NCBI GenBank assembly: GCA_017936925.1
Contig: JAGBEP010000022.1
Location: 1 to 64,000 of the forward strand
Reading direction: 5' to 3'
DNA: 64,000 nt
DNA from: Clostridia bacterium
GTDB taxonomy: Bacteria; Bacillota; Clostridia; TANB77; CAG-508
A model generated the notes under the pieces. It did not search any database. It was given only the letters and a program-made list of their open reading frames with translations, and was not told the DNA's origin. A program made the translations under genes and the position numbers. Below, piece by piece: positions 7,113 through 14,774 of the stretch (positions are counted from its first letter, which is position 1; each line of letters starts with the position of its first letter).

Positions 7113-7511
7113 ATGGAAATGTTTAAACTCGAAAATGTATGGATATGCCGGCTGGCATATGTACACAGAAAAAGGCCAAATGACATGATGGTAATGGAAG
7201 AAGGAATTAGAAATTGTGTCTTAATAATGAAAGAAGTTGATAAATCATATCAAAAAGTTCTTTCAATAACAGGCATAAAAGGATATATTCCAGAACAAGC
7301 AGTGTATTCTAGCTTAGAAGGTTATGAATTTTATGACGGAACTCAAAAAGAAATCTTTAGACCTACAGATATTGGAAAAATATTTGTTATAGAAAGATAT
7401 GAGATGCCAAGAGAATGTTTAACCCAAAAAGAAAGAGAATCACAGATGATATCTGGACAAAGAATTAAAGCTTTATCCGAAAAAATGAAATACTATCCAT
7501 TTACAGTATGA
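7113..7511 (+). CDS. hypothetical protein
   Basis: I do not recognise this protein. From the ATG at 7113 it is 132 aa, soluble, mixed alpha/beta by appearance, with Cys near the N-terminus (VWICRLAYVHRK) and a C-terminal basic helix ending KYYPFTV. The start at 7113 is chosen for the GGGGG run about ten bases upstream; the open frame extends further up to a TTG at 7029 with no ribosome binding site. A 7-bp inverted repeat ATATGCC/GGCATAT lies just inside the gene (about 7140-7160). It converges on the DUF1836 gene and shares a bidirectional terminator with it. Confidence 0.65.
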   Translation: MEMFKLENVWICRLAYVHRKRPNDMMVMEEGIRNCVLIMKEVDKSYQKVLSITGIKGYIPEQAVYSSLEGYEFYDGTQKEIFRPTDIGKIFVIERYEMPRECLTQKERESQMISGQRIKALSEKMKYYPFTV

Positions 7512-7517
7512 GGTCAA

Positions 7518-7549
7518 AAAGAAACCGGGACTCAGTCCACGGTTTCTTT
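7518..7549. terminator. bidirectional terminator
   Basis: Very strong hairpin: outer stem AAAGAAACCG/CGGTTTCTTT with an inner GGACT/AGTCC, with T-rich sequence on both sides. It serves the + gene ending at 7511 and the - gene ending at 7554. Confidence 0.85.
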
Positions 7550-7553
7550 GCAT

Positions 7554-8090
7554 TTATTTATTAGTATTATTTTCAACTAAAAACACTTTTTCTACATATA
7601 ATTTATGTGCAAAAGACAGAACAACACTTTTTAACAATTTATGTTCAATCGAAATATTATCAGCAATTTTATATTCCTCACCGTTAAAAACAGTTGTAAC
7701 AGCATTTTCGAGCTCAGAACAAAATTGATCATAAGCTAAAATCAATTTTGTCGTATTACTAGCAAGTTCGATTAAATTCGAAATATTATTTATACTATAA
7801 ACTTGTTTTAAAATGCAAATTACAAATATATGAGCTATATGATCTTTCCTATACTTCTTTTTATTAGGTGCAGGAATAATTTGTTGCTTAACATAATTAT
7901 TAATCATCGTTTTTGTAATAACAGGAGTATCTTCAGAACCAATGTAAGGATTTAAATATTTTTCTATATAAGTAACGAGTTGATCTAAATATACATCGAT
8001 ATCAGGCAATTCAGCCCATCTTGGAATATGAAAATTTGTTATTTTTTTATCTTTAATATTTTTATATTTATCTGTTTTTCCCATAAACAC
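7554..8090 (-). CDS. DUF1836 domain protein (putative regulator)
   Basis: 178 aa. The DUF1836 signature is clear: IPRWAELPDIDVYLDQLVTY, followed by the MINNYVKQQIIPAPNKKKY segment, which looks like a MerR/HTH-like recognition region, then HIAHIFVICILKQVYSI. Family members are thought to be transcription regulators, without a defined ligand. The GTG at 8090 is chosen as start because GAGGAAA sits seven bases upstream; an ATG lies two codons in. It is divergent from the acyl-CoA synthetase, and both promoters flank a palindrome at 8120-8140, so it may regulate itself and that neighbour. Confidence 0.8.
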   Translation of the reverse strand: MFMGKTDKYKNIKDKKITNFHIPRWAELPDIDVYLDQLVTYIEKYLNPYIGSEDTPVITKTMINNYVKQQIIPAPNKKKYRKDHIAHIFVICILKQVYSINNISNLIELASNTTKLILAYDQFCSELENAVTTVFNGEEYKIADNISIEHKLLKSVVLSFAHKLYVEKVFLVENNTNK

Positions 8091-8108
8091 TCACTTTCCT
8101 CAACAAAT

Positions 8109-8137
8109 ATAATACCACACAGTCGAGTCTTAGTCAA
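8109..8137 (-). promoter_or_regulatory. promoter of the DUF1836 gene
   Basis: On the minus strand: TTGACT (8132-8137), 17-bp spacer, TATTAT (8109-8114). It lies within 35 bp of the divergent promoter at 8142-8170. Confidence 0.7.
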
Positions 8138-8140
8138 CTG
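8120..8140. promoter_or_regulatory. putative operator palindrome between divergent promoters
   Basis: Imperfect 21-bp palindrome with half-sites CAGTcGA and TCaACTG around a 7-bp centre. It overlaps the -35 and spacer of the DUF1836 promoter and abuts the -35 of the acyl-CoA synthetase promoter, so a bound protein could affect both. Confidence 0.45.
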
Positions 8141-8141
8141 A

Positions 8142-8170
8142 TTGACATGTTAAAACAGATGTGATAATCT
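8142..8170 (+). promoter_or_regulatory. promoter of the acyl-CoA synthetase gene
   Basis: Consensus TTGACA (8142-8147), 17-bp spacer, TAATCT (8165-8170), 31 bp before the ATG. Confidence 0.75.
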
Positions 8171-8201
8171 AGTAACGAATACTAGATTTAAGGAGATATT
8201 T

Positions 8202-9911
8202 ATGGAAGATAAAAGAATGAATTTATATGAAGCTGAAGAATTTGATAACATTAGAGAAATAATAAAAAACGTAGTAAAAAAACATTCAGAAAATAAAGCA
8301 TTCATAATTAAAGAAACAAAAGGAGAAGAGATAGAATATAGAAATATTACATATAAAGAATTAGATAACGATATAGACTCTTTGGGAACTGCTTTAGTTA
8401 ATAAAGGATTAAAAGGAAAAAGAATAGCAATAATAGGAAAAAATAGATATGAATGGGTAATATCATATATATCAGTAATAAATGGAACCGGAATAGCAGT
8501 TCCACTAGATAAAGGCTTACCCGAAGTAGAAATAGAAAGTTCATTAATAAGAAGTTCAGCTGATGCAATTATATTTGAAAGTACATATTCAGAAATGATT
8601 GAAAACATAAAGAAAAATGGAAAGACAAAAGTCACAGAATTTATTTGTATGGACCAAAATGAAAAATATGAATATATATACAATTTAATAGAAGAAGGAA
8701 ACAAACTTTTAGAAGAAGGAAATACAGAATTTACTGAAGCAGAAATAAATAATACAGAAATGTCAATATTACTATTTACATCAGGAACTACATCTGCATC
8801 AAAAGCTGTAATGCTTTCACATAAAAATATTGCTTCAAATATATATGCAATGACAAAATGCGAAGACATAAGAAGTACAGATACTAATATTGCATTCTTA
8901 CCATTTCACCACACTTTTGGTTCTACGGGAATACTAATGTTTTTATCAAGAGGAGCAACAAATGTATTTTGTGATGGATTAAGACATATACAAAAAAACC
9001 TAAATGAATATCATGTATCAATATTTGTATGTGTACCATTATTAATAGAATCAATATACAAAAAGATTTGGCAAGAAATAGAAAAAACAGGTCAAACTAA
9101 AAAAGTAAAATTCGGAATAAAATTAAGTAAGTTCTTATTAAAATTTGGAATTGATATAAGAAGAAAATTATTTAAGCAAATAATAGATAAACTAGGAGGA
9201 GAACTTAGATATGTAATAAGTGGAGCTTCCGGTTTAGACGGAACGGTTGCAGAAGGATTTAGAAACTTTGGTATTGAAGCTGTTCAAGGATACGGATTAA
9301 CAGAAACATCACCAGTGCTTGCAGCAGAAACTCCAAAATCATATAAAGCTGGTTCTACAGGATTACCAATGCCAGGAGTTGAAATAAAAATAGACAATCC
9401 AAATGAAGAAGGAATAGGAGAAATTATTGCCAAAGGGCCAAATGTAATGTTAGGATATTATGAAAATGAAGAAGAAACAAACAAAGTACTTAAAGATGGA
9501 TGGTTCTACACAGGTGATTTAGCATATATAGATAAAGAAGGATTTATTTTCATAACAGGAAGAAAGAAAAATGTTATTGTATTAAAAAACGGAAAAAATA
9601 TATATCCAGAAGAATTAGAAACATTAGTAGGTCAATTACCTTATGTTGCTGAAAATATGGTATACGGAAAAGAAAAAGGTGACGATTTAGTAGTGTCAGT
9701 CAAAATAGTTTATGAAAAAGATTATGCTAAAAATAATTGGTCAAATAAAACTCAAGAAGAAATAGAAAAAATAATATGGGATGACATTAAAAAAATAAAT
9801 AGTACAATGCCTAATTATAAACATATAAAAAATCTAATAGTAACAGACAAAGAAATGATAAAAACAACAACTGCAAAAGTAAAAAGATATGAAGAAATGA
9901 AAAATTTATAA
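8202..9911 (+). CDS. AMP-binding long-chain acyl-CoA synthetase-like protein
   Basis: 569 aa member of the ANL adenylating family. Core motifs in order: the P-loop-like ILLFTSGTTSASKAVMLSH, the FLPFHHTFG segment typical of fatty-acyl ligases, GYGLTETSPV, the hinge/AMP-ribose motif GWFYTGDLAYID, and the C-terminal lysine domain with GRKKNVIVLKNGKNIYPEELE. It should adenylate a fatty acid and transfer it to CoA (or a carrier protein). Chain length cannot be read. It starts at the ATG after AAGGAGATATTT. It is monocistronic, with its own promoter and terminator, and divergent from the DUF1836 putative regulator. Confidence 0.9.
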   Translation: MEDKRMNLYEAEEFDNIREIIKNVVKKHSENKAFIIKETKGEEIEYRNITYKELDNDIDSLGTALVNKGLKGKRIAIIGKNRYEWVISYISVINGTGIAVPLDKGLPEVEIESSLIRSSADAIIFESTYSEMIENIKKNGKTKVTEFICMDQNEKYEYIYNLIEEGNKLLEEGNTEFTEAEINNTEMSILLFTSGTTSASKAVMLSHKNIASNIYAMTKCEDIRSTDTNIAFLPFHHTFGSTGILMFLSRGATNVFCDGLRHIQKNLNEYHVSIFVCVPLLIESIYKKIWQEIEKTGQTKKVKFGIKLSKFLLKFGIDIRRKLFKQIIDKLGGELRYVISGASGLDGTVAEGFRNFGIEAVQGYGLTETSPVLAAETPKSYKAGSTGLPMPGVEIKIDNPNEEGIGEIIAKGPNVMLGYYENEEETNKVLKDGWFYTGDLAYIDKEGFIFITGRKKNVIVLKNGKNIYPEELETLVGQLPYVAENMVYGKEKGDDLVVSVKIVYEKDYAKNNWSNKTQEEIEKIIWDDIKKINSTMPNYKHIKNLIVTDKEMIKTTTAKVKRYEEMKNL

Positions 9912-9916
9912 AATAT

Positions 9917-9962
9917 AAAAGGTCAAAATTTTAAAGATAAATAAAAATTTTGACCTTTTTTG
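9917..9962 (+). terminator. Rho-independent terminator after the acyl-CoA synthetase
   Basis: 16-bp stem AAAAGGTCAAAATTTT / AAAATTTTGACCTTTT followed by a T-run. Confidence 0.9.
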
Positions 9963-9991
9963 TTGCAATATTATTTAAAAAAAGATATTAT
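9963..9991 (+). promoter_or_regulatory. promoter of the M23 peptidase gene
   Basis: TTGCAA (9963-9968), 17-bp spacer, TATTAT (9986-9991), starting at the end of the preceding terminator. Confidence 0.6.
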
Positions 9992-10048
9992 TAAAATATT
10001 AAAAGGAATATTAACTTTTTAGTATTAAATAAAAATTAGGAGAAAAAC

Positions 10049-11257
10049 ATGGTAAACAAAAGAAAGAAAAAAGTATTAGTTATTCTTATAGTTGTTAGCT
10101 TGATTTTAATTTGCACAGGAAACTATATTAGCTCTTTAGCAGCATCTTCTAGTGAACTAAGACAGCAACAACAACAAAATAAACAATCAATAAAAGAAAC
10201 AGAAGCTGAACAAGAAAAAATTAGAAGTCAAATGACAAGCATTCAAAAAGAAGTGGAAGAACTAAATTCTCAAATATTAAGTTATGAAAGCGAAATAAGT
10301 GATTTATCTAATAAAATAGATGAAGCTACAAAAAGCATAGACACAATGCAAATTGAACTTAACAAAAAACAAAAAGAACTAGAAGAAAAACAAGAACTAT
10401 TAGAAAAAAGATTAGTAGCATCATATAAGGCAGGCAACACATCTTATTTAGATGTTTTACTAAGTTCAGAAAGTTTAACATCATTTTTATCAAATTATTA
10501 TTTAATAGAACAACTTGCAGAATCTGATACTAAATTAATTGAAACAATAAAAGAAAGTAAAAATATTATTGAAGCTTCAAAAACAGCTTTAGAAGAAAGT
10601 AAAAAAGAACTAGAGGTTGCTAAAGAAACTCAAGAAAGTAAAAAAGCAGCACTAGATATAGCCAAAAGTGAAAAAAGTGCTAGAGTGGCAGAATTATCAG
10701 AAGAAGATCGAGCACTAGAAGAAAAAATTGAAAAAATGCAAGAAGAAGATTCGAAAATAATGGCAGCTATAAAAGCAGCGGAAGCTGCAGAAAAACAAAA
10801 TTCGAACCAAGGTAATAACGGAAGCGGAAGTTCAGCACCAGGAAAAGTACCAGGAGGCTTTGCTCTACCAGTACCATCAGGATATACATTAGTAACTGCT
10901 GGTTGGTATTATTCTAGTGGAAGACTACATGGTGCTACAGATTTCGGAGCAGGAGGAATAAACGGACAACCCGTATATGCATCAAAATCCGGAACAGTTA
11001 TGCTAGTAGCCTATCAAGATGGTGGTTATGGAAATTATATTATGATAAATCATCATGACGGAACATATACATTATATGCACACGGGCAAAATGGATCTGT
11101 TTGTGTATCTGAAGGTCAAACTGTATCACAAGGTCAACAAATAATGAGAGTTGGAAGCACAGGAAATTCTACAGGACCACATTTACATTTTGAAATAAGA
11201 TTAGCTCCAGGAGGAAGTAGCAATAGGGTGAATCCACTAAATTATTTACCACTTTAA
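10049..11257 (+). CDS. murein hydrolase activator / M23 (LytM) peptidase with coiled coil
   Basis: 402 aa exported protein. Residues ~8-32 form a signal peptide or membrane anchor (VLVILIVVSLILICTG...). Residues ~35-230 are a long charged coiled coil, and ~245-265 a Gly/Ser-rich linker. The C-terminal LytM domain has the zinc ligands in HGATDFG (H-x3-D) and HLHFEIR (H-x-H), so it may be an active D,L- or glycyl-endopeptidase, not a degenerate EnvC-type activator. The architecture matches the EnvC/PcsB-like proteins that work with FtsEX in cell separation. No ftsEX is in the window, but an FtsX-ectodomain-like gene lies at 19786. It starts at an ATG after TTAGGAGAAAAAC. Confidence 0.9.
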   Translation: MVNKRKKKVLVILIVVSLILICTGNYISSLAASSSELRQQQQQNKQSIKETEAEQEKIRSQMTSIQKEVEELNSQILSYESEISDLSNKIDEATKSIDTMQIELNKKQKELEEKQELLEKRLVASYKAGNTSYLDVLLSSESLTSFLSNYYLIEQLAESDTKLIETIKESKNIIEASKTALEESKKELEVAKETQESKKAALDIAKSEKSARVAELSEEDRALEEKIEKMQEEDSKIMAAIKAAEAAEKQNSNQGNNGSGSSAPGKVPGGFALPVPSGYTLVTAGWYYSSGRLHGATDFGAGGINGQPVYASKSGTVMLVAYQDGGYGNYIMINHHDGTYTLYAHGQNGSVCVSEGQTVSQGQQIMRVGSTGNSTGPHLHFEIRLAPGGSSNRVNPLNYLPL

Positions 11258-11282
11258 TAAGTAATTGTAATAAATAAAATCT

Positions 11283-11315
11283 AAAACTCGCAATATAAAA
11301 TTTTGCGAGTTTTTT
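11283..11315 (+). terminator. Rho-independent terminator after the M23 peptidase gene
   Basis: AAAACTCGCAA/TTGCGAGTTTT stem with a T-run. Confidence 0.85.
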
Positions 11316-11329
11316 ATATAAATTATTAG

Positions 11330-11358
11330 TTGACATCAAAAAACAGAGATTATATAAT
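11330..11358 (+). promoter_or_regulatory. nrdD-like gene promoter
   Basis: TTGACA (11330-11335), 17-bp spacer, TATAAT (11353-11358), 22 bp before the ATG: a full-consensus promoter. Confidence 0.8.
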
Positions 11359-11380
11359 TTCAATAATTAAGGAGGAAACA

Positions 11381-13537
11381 ATGTCAGAAAACATAAGTGA
11401 CCCAAATAAAATAATTGTAGTAAAAAGAGATGGCAAAAAAGTAGATTTTAATAAAGCTAAAATAGCAATAGCAATCAAAAAAGGTTTTGATAGTATAAAA
11501 ACATCAAACGGAGAAAATAAATATAATGAAAAAGATATAAACAAAGTATTAAATAATGTATTAAACAAAATTTATGACCAAAAAACAGAAAGAATAAAAA
11601 TCGAAGAAATACAAGACTTAATTGAGGAATCACTAAAAGAAGAAAAATATCTAGATGTATACGAATCTTTCTCAACATACAGAGAAAGAAGAAATCAATC
11701 AAGAAAATTATTTTTTGATGAAAAAAAACAACATAAATTTTTAAAAGCAATTGAAAATTTAAGCTTAAATTCCGCTATGCATGAAGAAGTACCAGCAAAA
11801 GATACTTGCACAGCAATGGGAACAATGCTTAGATATGGACAAACTGTATCAAATGAATTTGCAAAATCATATCTAATAAAAAGAAAATATGTAGATTCAC
11901 ACGAAAGTGGAGAATACTATATTCATGATTTAAATTATTATCCAATGGGAACAACAACATGTTGTCATATAGATTTAGATAAACTATTTAAAGATGGATT
12001 TTCAACAGGTGACGGATTTTTGCGTGAACCAAATAATATAATGACTTATTCAATACTATCAGCAATAGCAATTCAAGCCAATCAAAACGATCAACATGGA
12101 GGACAAAGTATACCAGCACTAGATTATTACTTTGCACCAGGTGTAATAAAAACTTTTAAAAAAGAATTTATGCAAACAATATATGATTTTTTAGATTACT
12201 CTGATTTTGGAATATTTGCAGCAGTGAATGGAATGGAAAGAGAAGTCGAAAAAATATCAACAATAGATTTCAACATTTCAATATTTGATACATATTGCAG
12301 AGAATCTGAACAATTAAAGAGATTCTTTAGAATAGCATACGGAAAAGCTTTGAAGAAAACAGAAAATATTGTATATCAAGCGATGGAAGCATTTATACAT
12401 AATTTAAATACAATGAGATCAAGAGCAGGAGCTGTATTACCAAATTCCACTGTAAGCTTAGGAACAGATACATCACCAGAAGGAAGAATGATAACGAAGA
12501 ACTTTTTATTAGCATTAGAGGCAGGAATTGGAAAAGAACAAAAACCATTATATCCAAAAACAATATTTAAAGTAAAAGAAGATGTTAATTATAATAAAAA
12601 AGATATAAATTATGATTTATTTAAGTTAGCATGTAAGGTAGACTCTGAAAAACAATTGTTAGCTTTTTCTTTTTTAGATGCAGATTTTAATAAAAAAGAT
12701 TATAATCCAAATGATAAAGACACAGAAGTAGCCTATATGAGTAGTTCAAGACGTATCTATGAAAATATAATAGACAAATCAAAATCTAGTTCAATAGGAA
12801 GAGGAAATCTTTCAACAGTAACAATAAACCTACCAAGATTAGGGTTAAAATACGGAATTCTAAGAAATGAAAAAACAGATTTAGATGGTTTCTTCGAAGC
12901 ACTAGATTTAACAATGGAAAAAACAAAAGAACTATTATTAGAAAGATATGAATTTCAAGCAGATAAAAGAGTATATAATTTTCCTTTTTTAATAGGACAA
13001 GGAAATTGGTTAGATAGTGAAAAATTAAAACCAGCAGACAGATTAAGAAGAGTAAATAAACATGGAACATTATCAATAGGATTTACTGGATTAGCTGAAT
13101 GTTTAATTGCACTAATAGGAAAACATCATGGGGAATCAGAAGAAGCACAAAAATTAGGAATAAAAATAATAAAGCATATGAGAGAAAAAACAAATGAATA
13201 TACAGAAAAAAACAGCTTGAATTTTGTATTATATGCAACACAAGGGAAAAGTTCAAATGAATATTTTATGAGCATAGATAAATCAATATATGGCAAAATA
13301 AAAGGAGTAACAGATAAAGAAATGTACACAAGAGGATTTGCAATGCCAGAAAACTACAATATATCAATAAAAGACCTATTAGAAATAGAATCAGAATACC
13401 ATAAATTAACCAATGGAGGACACTATACTCAACTAGATTTAGGAAACAAATCAAAAGGGAATGCAGACCTATTTGAAAAAAACATAAGATTAATGAAAGA
13501 AGCTGGCATAGGATACGGAAGAATAGTATTAAATTAA
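11381..13537 (+). CDS. class III ribonucleotide reductase homologue lacking catalytic elements (NrdD-like)
   Basis: 718 aa, clearly homologous to anaerobic NrdD. There is an N-terminal ATP-cone (residues ~8-100, IIVVKRDGKKVDF...), then TTCCHIDLDKLFKDGFSTG, AIQANQNDQHGGQSIP, RSRAGAVLPNS, GTDTSPEGRM and NLPRLGLKYGI. Two essentials are missing. First, the segment that in active enzymes reads YMGCR, carrying the thiyl-radical cysteine, is YMSSSR here (Ser455 at the Cys position). Second, the protein stops at GIGYGRIVLN, exactly where the zinc-binding Cys pairs and the glycyl-radical motif should follow; no reading frame downstream encodes them. No nrdG activase is adjacent. As read, it cannot be a normal reductase. 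The start at 11381 follows AAGGAGGAAACA. Confidence 0.85.
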   Translation: MSENISDPNKIIVVKRDGKKVDFNKAKIAIAIKKGFDSIKTSNGENKYNEKDINKVLNNVLNKIYDQKTERIKIEEIQDLIEESLKEEKYLDVYESFSTYRERRNQSRKLFFDEKKQHKFLKAIENLSLNSAMHEEVPAKDTCTAMGTMLRYGQTVSNEFAKSYLIKRKYVDSHESGEYYIHDLNYYPMGTTTCCHIDLDKLFKDGFSTGDGFLREPNNIMTYSILSAIAIQANQNDQHGGQSIPALDYYFAPGVIKTFKKEFMQTIYDFLDYSDFGIFAAVNGMEREVEKISTIDFNISIFDTYCRESEQLKRFFRIAYGKALKKTENIVYQAMEAFIHNLNTMRSRAGAVLPNSTVSLGTDTSPEGRMITKNFLLALEAGIGKEQKPLYPKTIFKVKEDVNYNKKDINYDLFKLACKVDSEKQLLAFSFLDADFNKKDYNPNDKDTEVAYMSSSRRIYENIIDKSKSSSIGRGNLSTVTINLPRLGLKYGILRNEKTDLDGFFEALDLTMEKTKELLLERYEFQADKRVYNFPFLIGQGNWLDSEKLKPADRLRRVNKHGTLSIGFTGLAECLIALIGKHHGESEEAQKLGIKIIKHMREKTNEYTEKNSLNFVLYATQGKSSNEYFMSIDKSIYGKIKGVTDKEMYTRGFAMPENYNISIKDLLEIESEYHKLTNGGHYTQLDLGNKSKGNADLFEKNIRLMKEAGIGYGRIVLN

Positions 13538-13552
13538 ATTATAATCAAAAAT

Positions 13553-13642
13553 AAAAATACCTAGTATTGTTTATTTATATAAATAACTATCTTAAAATAA
13601 GGTTGTTAAAAAAGATAAAAAAATACAATACTAGGTATTTTT
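13553..13642. terminator. long inverted repeat, bidirectional terminator
   Basis: Perfect 18-bp arms (AAAAATACCTAGTATTGT at 13553-13570 and its complement at 13625-13642) separated by a 54-nt loop that contains a smaller imperfect hairpin. A/T runs on both sides allow termination of the nrdD-like gene (+) and the pseudouridine synthase gene (-). Confidence 0.75.
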
Positions 13643-13648
13643 AATAAT

Positions 13649-14524
13649 TTATTTAATTAATTTCAAAATATCTTCGGGTAAATTAGAGTTAATAACAATA
13701 TTTTCTTTTGAAATAGGATGAACAAATGAAATTTCACAAGCATGTAAAGCTTGCCTAGAAATCAAGTTGCTTTCATATCCATACAAAGAGTCACCTATAA
13801 TAGGATGCCCAATATATTTAGAATGAACTCGAAGTTGATGGGTACGACCTGTTTCTAGAGTATATTCTACTAAAGTCATATTATTAAATCTCTTTAAAAC
13901 CTTAAAATGAGAGATTGCAATATCTCCATCATTTCGTACCTCACGTTCAATAATACTATTAGACTTCCTAGCAATACACGTTTTGATAGTTCCGAAATCG
14001 TCAGAAATAAGACCATCTAAAATTGCAATATACTTTTTCTTAAATATATTTTGCTTCATCTCTTTAACTAAACATTCTTGAATATATTCATTTTTAGCAA
14101 AAATAACAATTCCAGAAGTATCTTTATCTAATCTATTTACAGGTCGAATTTTTTTCTTTAATCCTATTTTATCAAAATAAAACTTTATTCCATTAGAAAG
14201 AGAATCTTCATAGTGCAAAATAGATGGATGAACAGGCATATTTGCAGGTTTATCGACTACTAGCAAAAAATCATCCTCAAACAAAATTTTAAATTCAAGG
14301 AAAGAATTAGGTACAATATTAGAAGAATCCTCTTCAACATTTTCAATAATCTCCAAAATGTCATTTTCAAAAATACTATGATAAATAGGAACAGAAAAAC
14401 CATTTAAAAAAATAGATTTATTATTTTTTAATTTTAAAATAAACCTATCAGACATATTAAATTCATTTTTTAAAATTTGTTTTATAGATTCATCAGAATT
14501 CTTAACAATATACTTTAATTTCAT
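13649..14524 (-). CDS. RluA-family pseudouridine synthase
   Basis: 291 aa. An N-terminal S4-like RNA-binding segment (NMSDRFILKLKNNKSIFLNG) is followed by the RluA catalytic domain: DKPANMPVHPSILHYEDSLSN and the hallmark RPVNRLDKDTSGI, in which the aspartate of RLD is the catalytic nucleophile. The C-terminal ETGRTHQLRVH is also conserved. It isomerises uridine to pseudouridine in rRNA or tRNA; RluA, RluC and RluD subtypes cannot be separated confidently. The ATG at 14524 is chosen because GGAG precedes it by six bases; a TTG five codons upstream overlaps that site. Confidence 0.9.
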   Translation of the reverse strand: MKLKYIVKNSDESIKQILKNEFNMSDRFILKLKNNKSIFLNGFSVPIYHSIFENDILEIIENVEEDSSNIVPNSFLEFKILFEDDFLLVVDKPANMPVHPSILHYEDSLSNGIKFYFDKIGLKKKIRPVNRLDKDTSGIVIFAKNEYIQECLVKEMKQNIFKKKYIAILDGLISDDFGTIKTCIARKSNSIIEREVRNDGDIAISHFKVLKRFNNMTLVEYTLETGRTHQLRVHSKYIGHPIIGDSLYGYESNLISRQALHACEISFVHPISKENIVINSNLPEDILKLIK

Positions 14525-14544
14525 AAAATTCTCCAACAACTATA

Positions 14545-14573
14545 ATTATAGCACAAAAGAGTGTAATTACCAA
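14545..14573 (-). promoter_or_regulatory. promoter of the pseudouridine synthase gene
   Basis: On the minus strand: TTGGTA (14568-14573), 17-bp spacer, TATAAT (14545-14550). It is divergent from the pta promoter at 14594-14622. Confidence 0.65.
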
Positions 14574-14593
14574 GATATAAGAAAAAATGTTTG

Positions 14594-14622
14594 TTGACTT
14601 ATGTAATGAAAATTTATATAAT
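14594..14622 (+). promoter_or_regulatory. pta-ackA promoter
   Basis: TTGACT (14594-14599), 17-bp spacer, TATAAT (14617-14622). It leaves a leader of about 145 nt before the pta ATG. Confidence 0.75.
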
Positions 14623-14632
14623 AAGCAAGAAA

Positions 14633-14734
14633 TATAGAACAGTAGTAGAATTTATATAATATAGAAAATAGATATTATATACTGTTCTATACAAAAATTT
14701 TCTGAACAGCACTTAAATTCAACATTTTTACTAC
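14633..14734 (+). promoter_or_regulatory. structured 5' leader of pta
   Basis: Perfect 12-bp arms TATAGAACAGTA (14633-14644) and TACTGTTCTATA (14680-14691) enclose a second inverted repeat TATAATAT/ATATTATA, giving one tall hairpin. GTAGTA inside the left side could instead pair with TACTAC at about 14729-14734, so two alternative folds are possible. No riboswitch class is recognised and no terminator with a U-tract is seen. Confidence 0.45.
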
Positions 14735-14774
14735 AGAAAATAAAAAATAAGAGTAATATCTTAGGGAGGTTTAT

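Noticed and set aside
8150..8869. 239-aa open frame on the minus strand inside the acyl-CoA synthetase gene
   Set aside because: Antisense shadow of a strongly conserved AMP-binding gene; Ser/Ile-rich translation without known motifs.
13538..13650. Missing NrdD glycyl-radical domain explained by a frameshift
   Set aside because: The following ~110 bases carry no CxxC-type codons or radical motif in any + frame and form a terminator, so the domain is truly absent from this locus.
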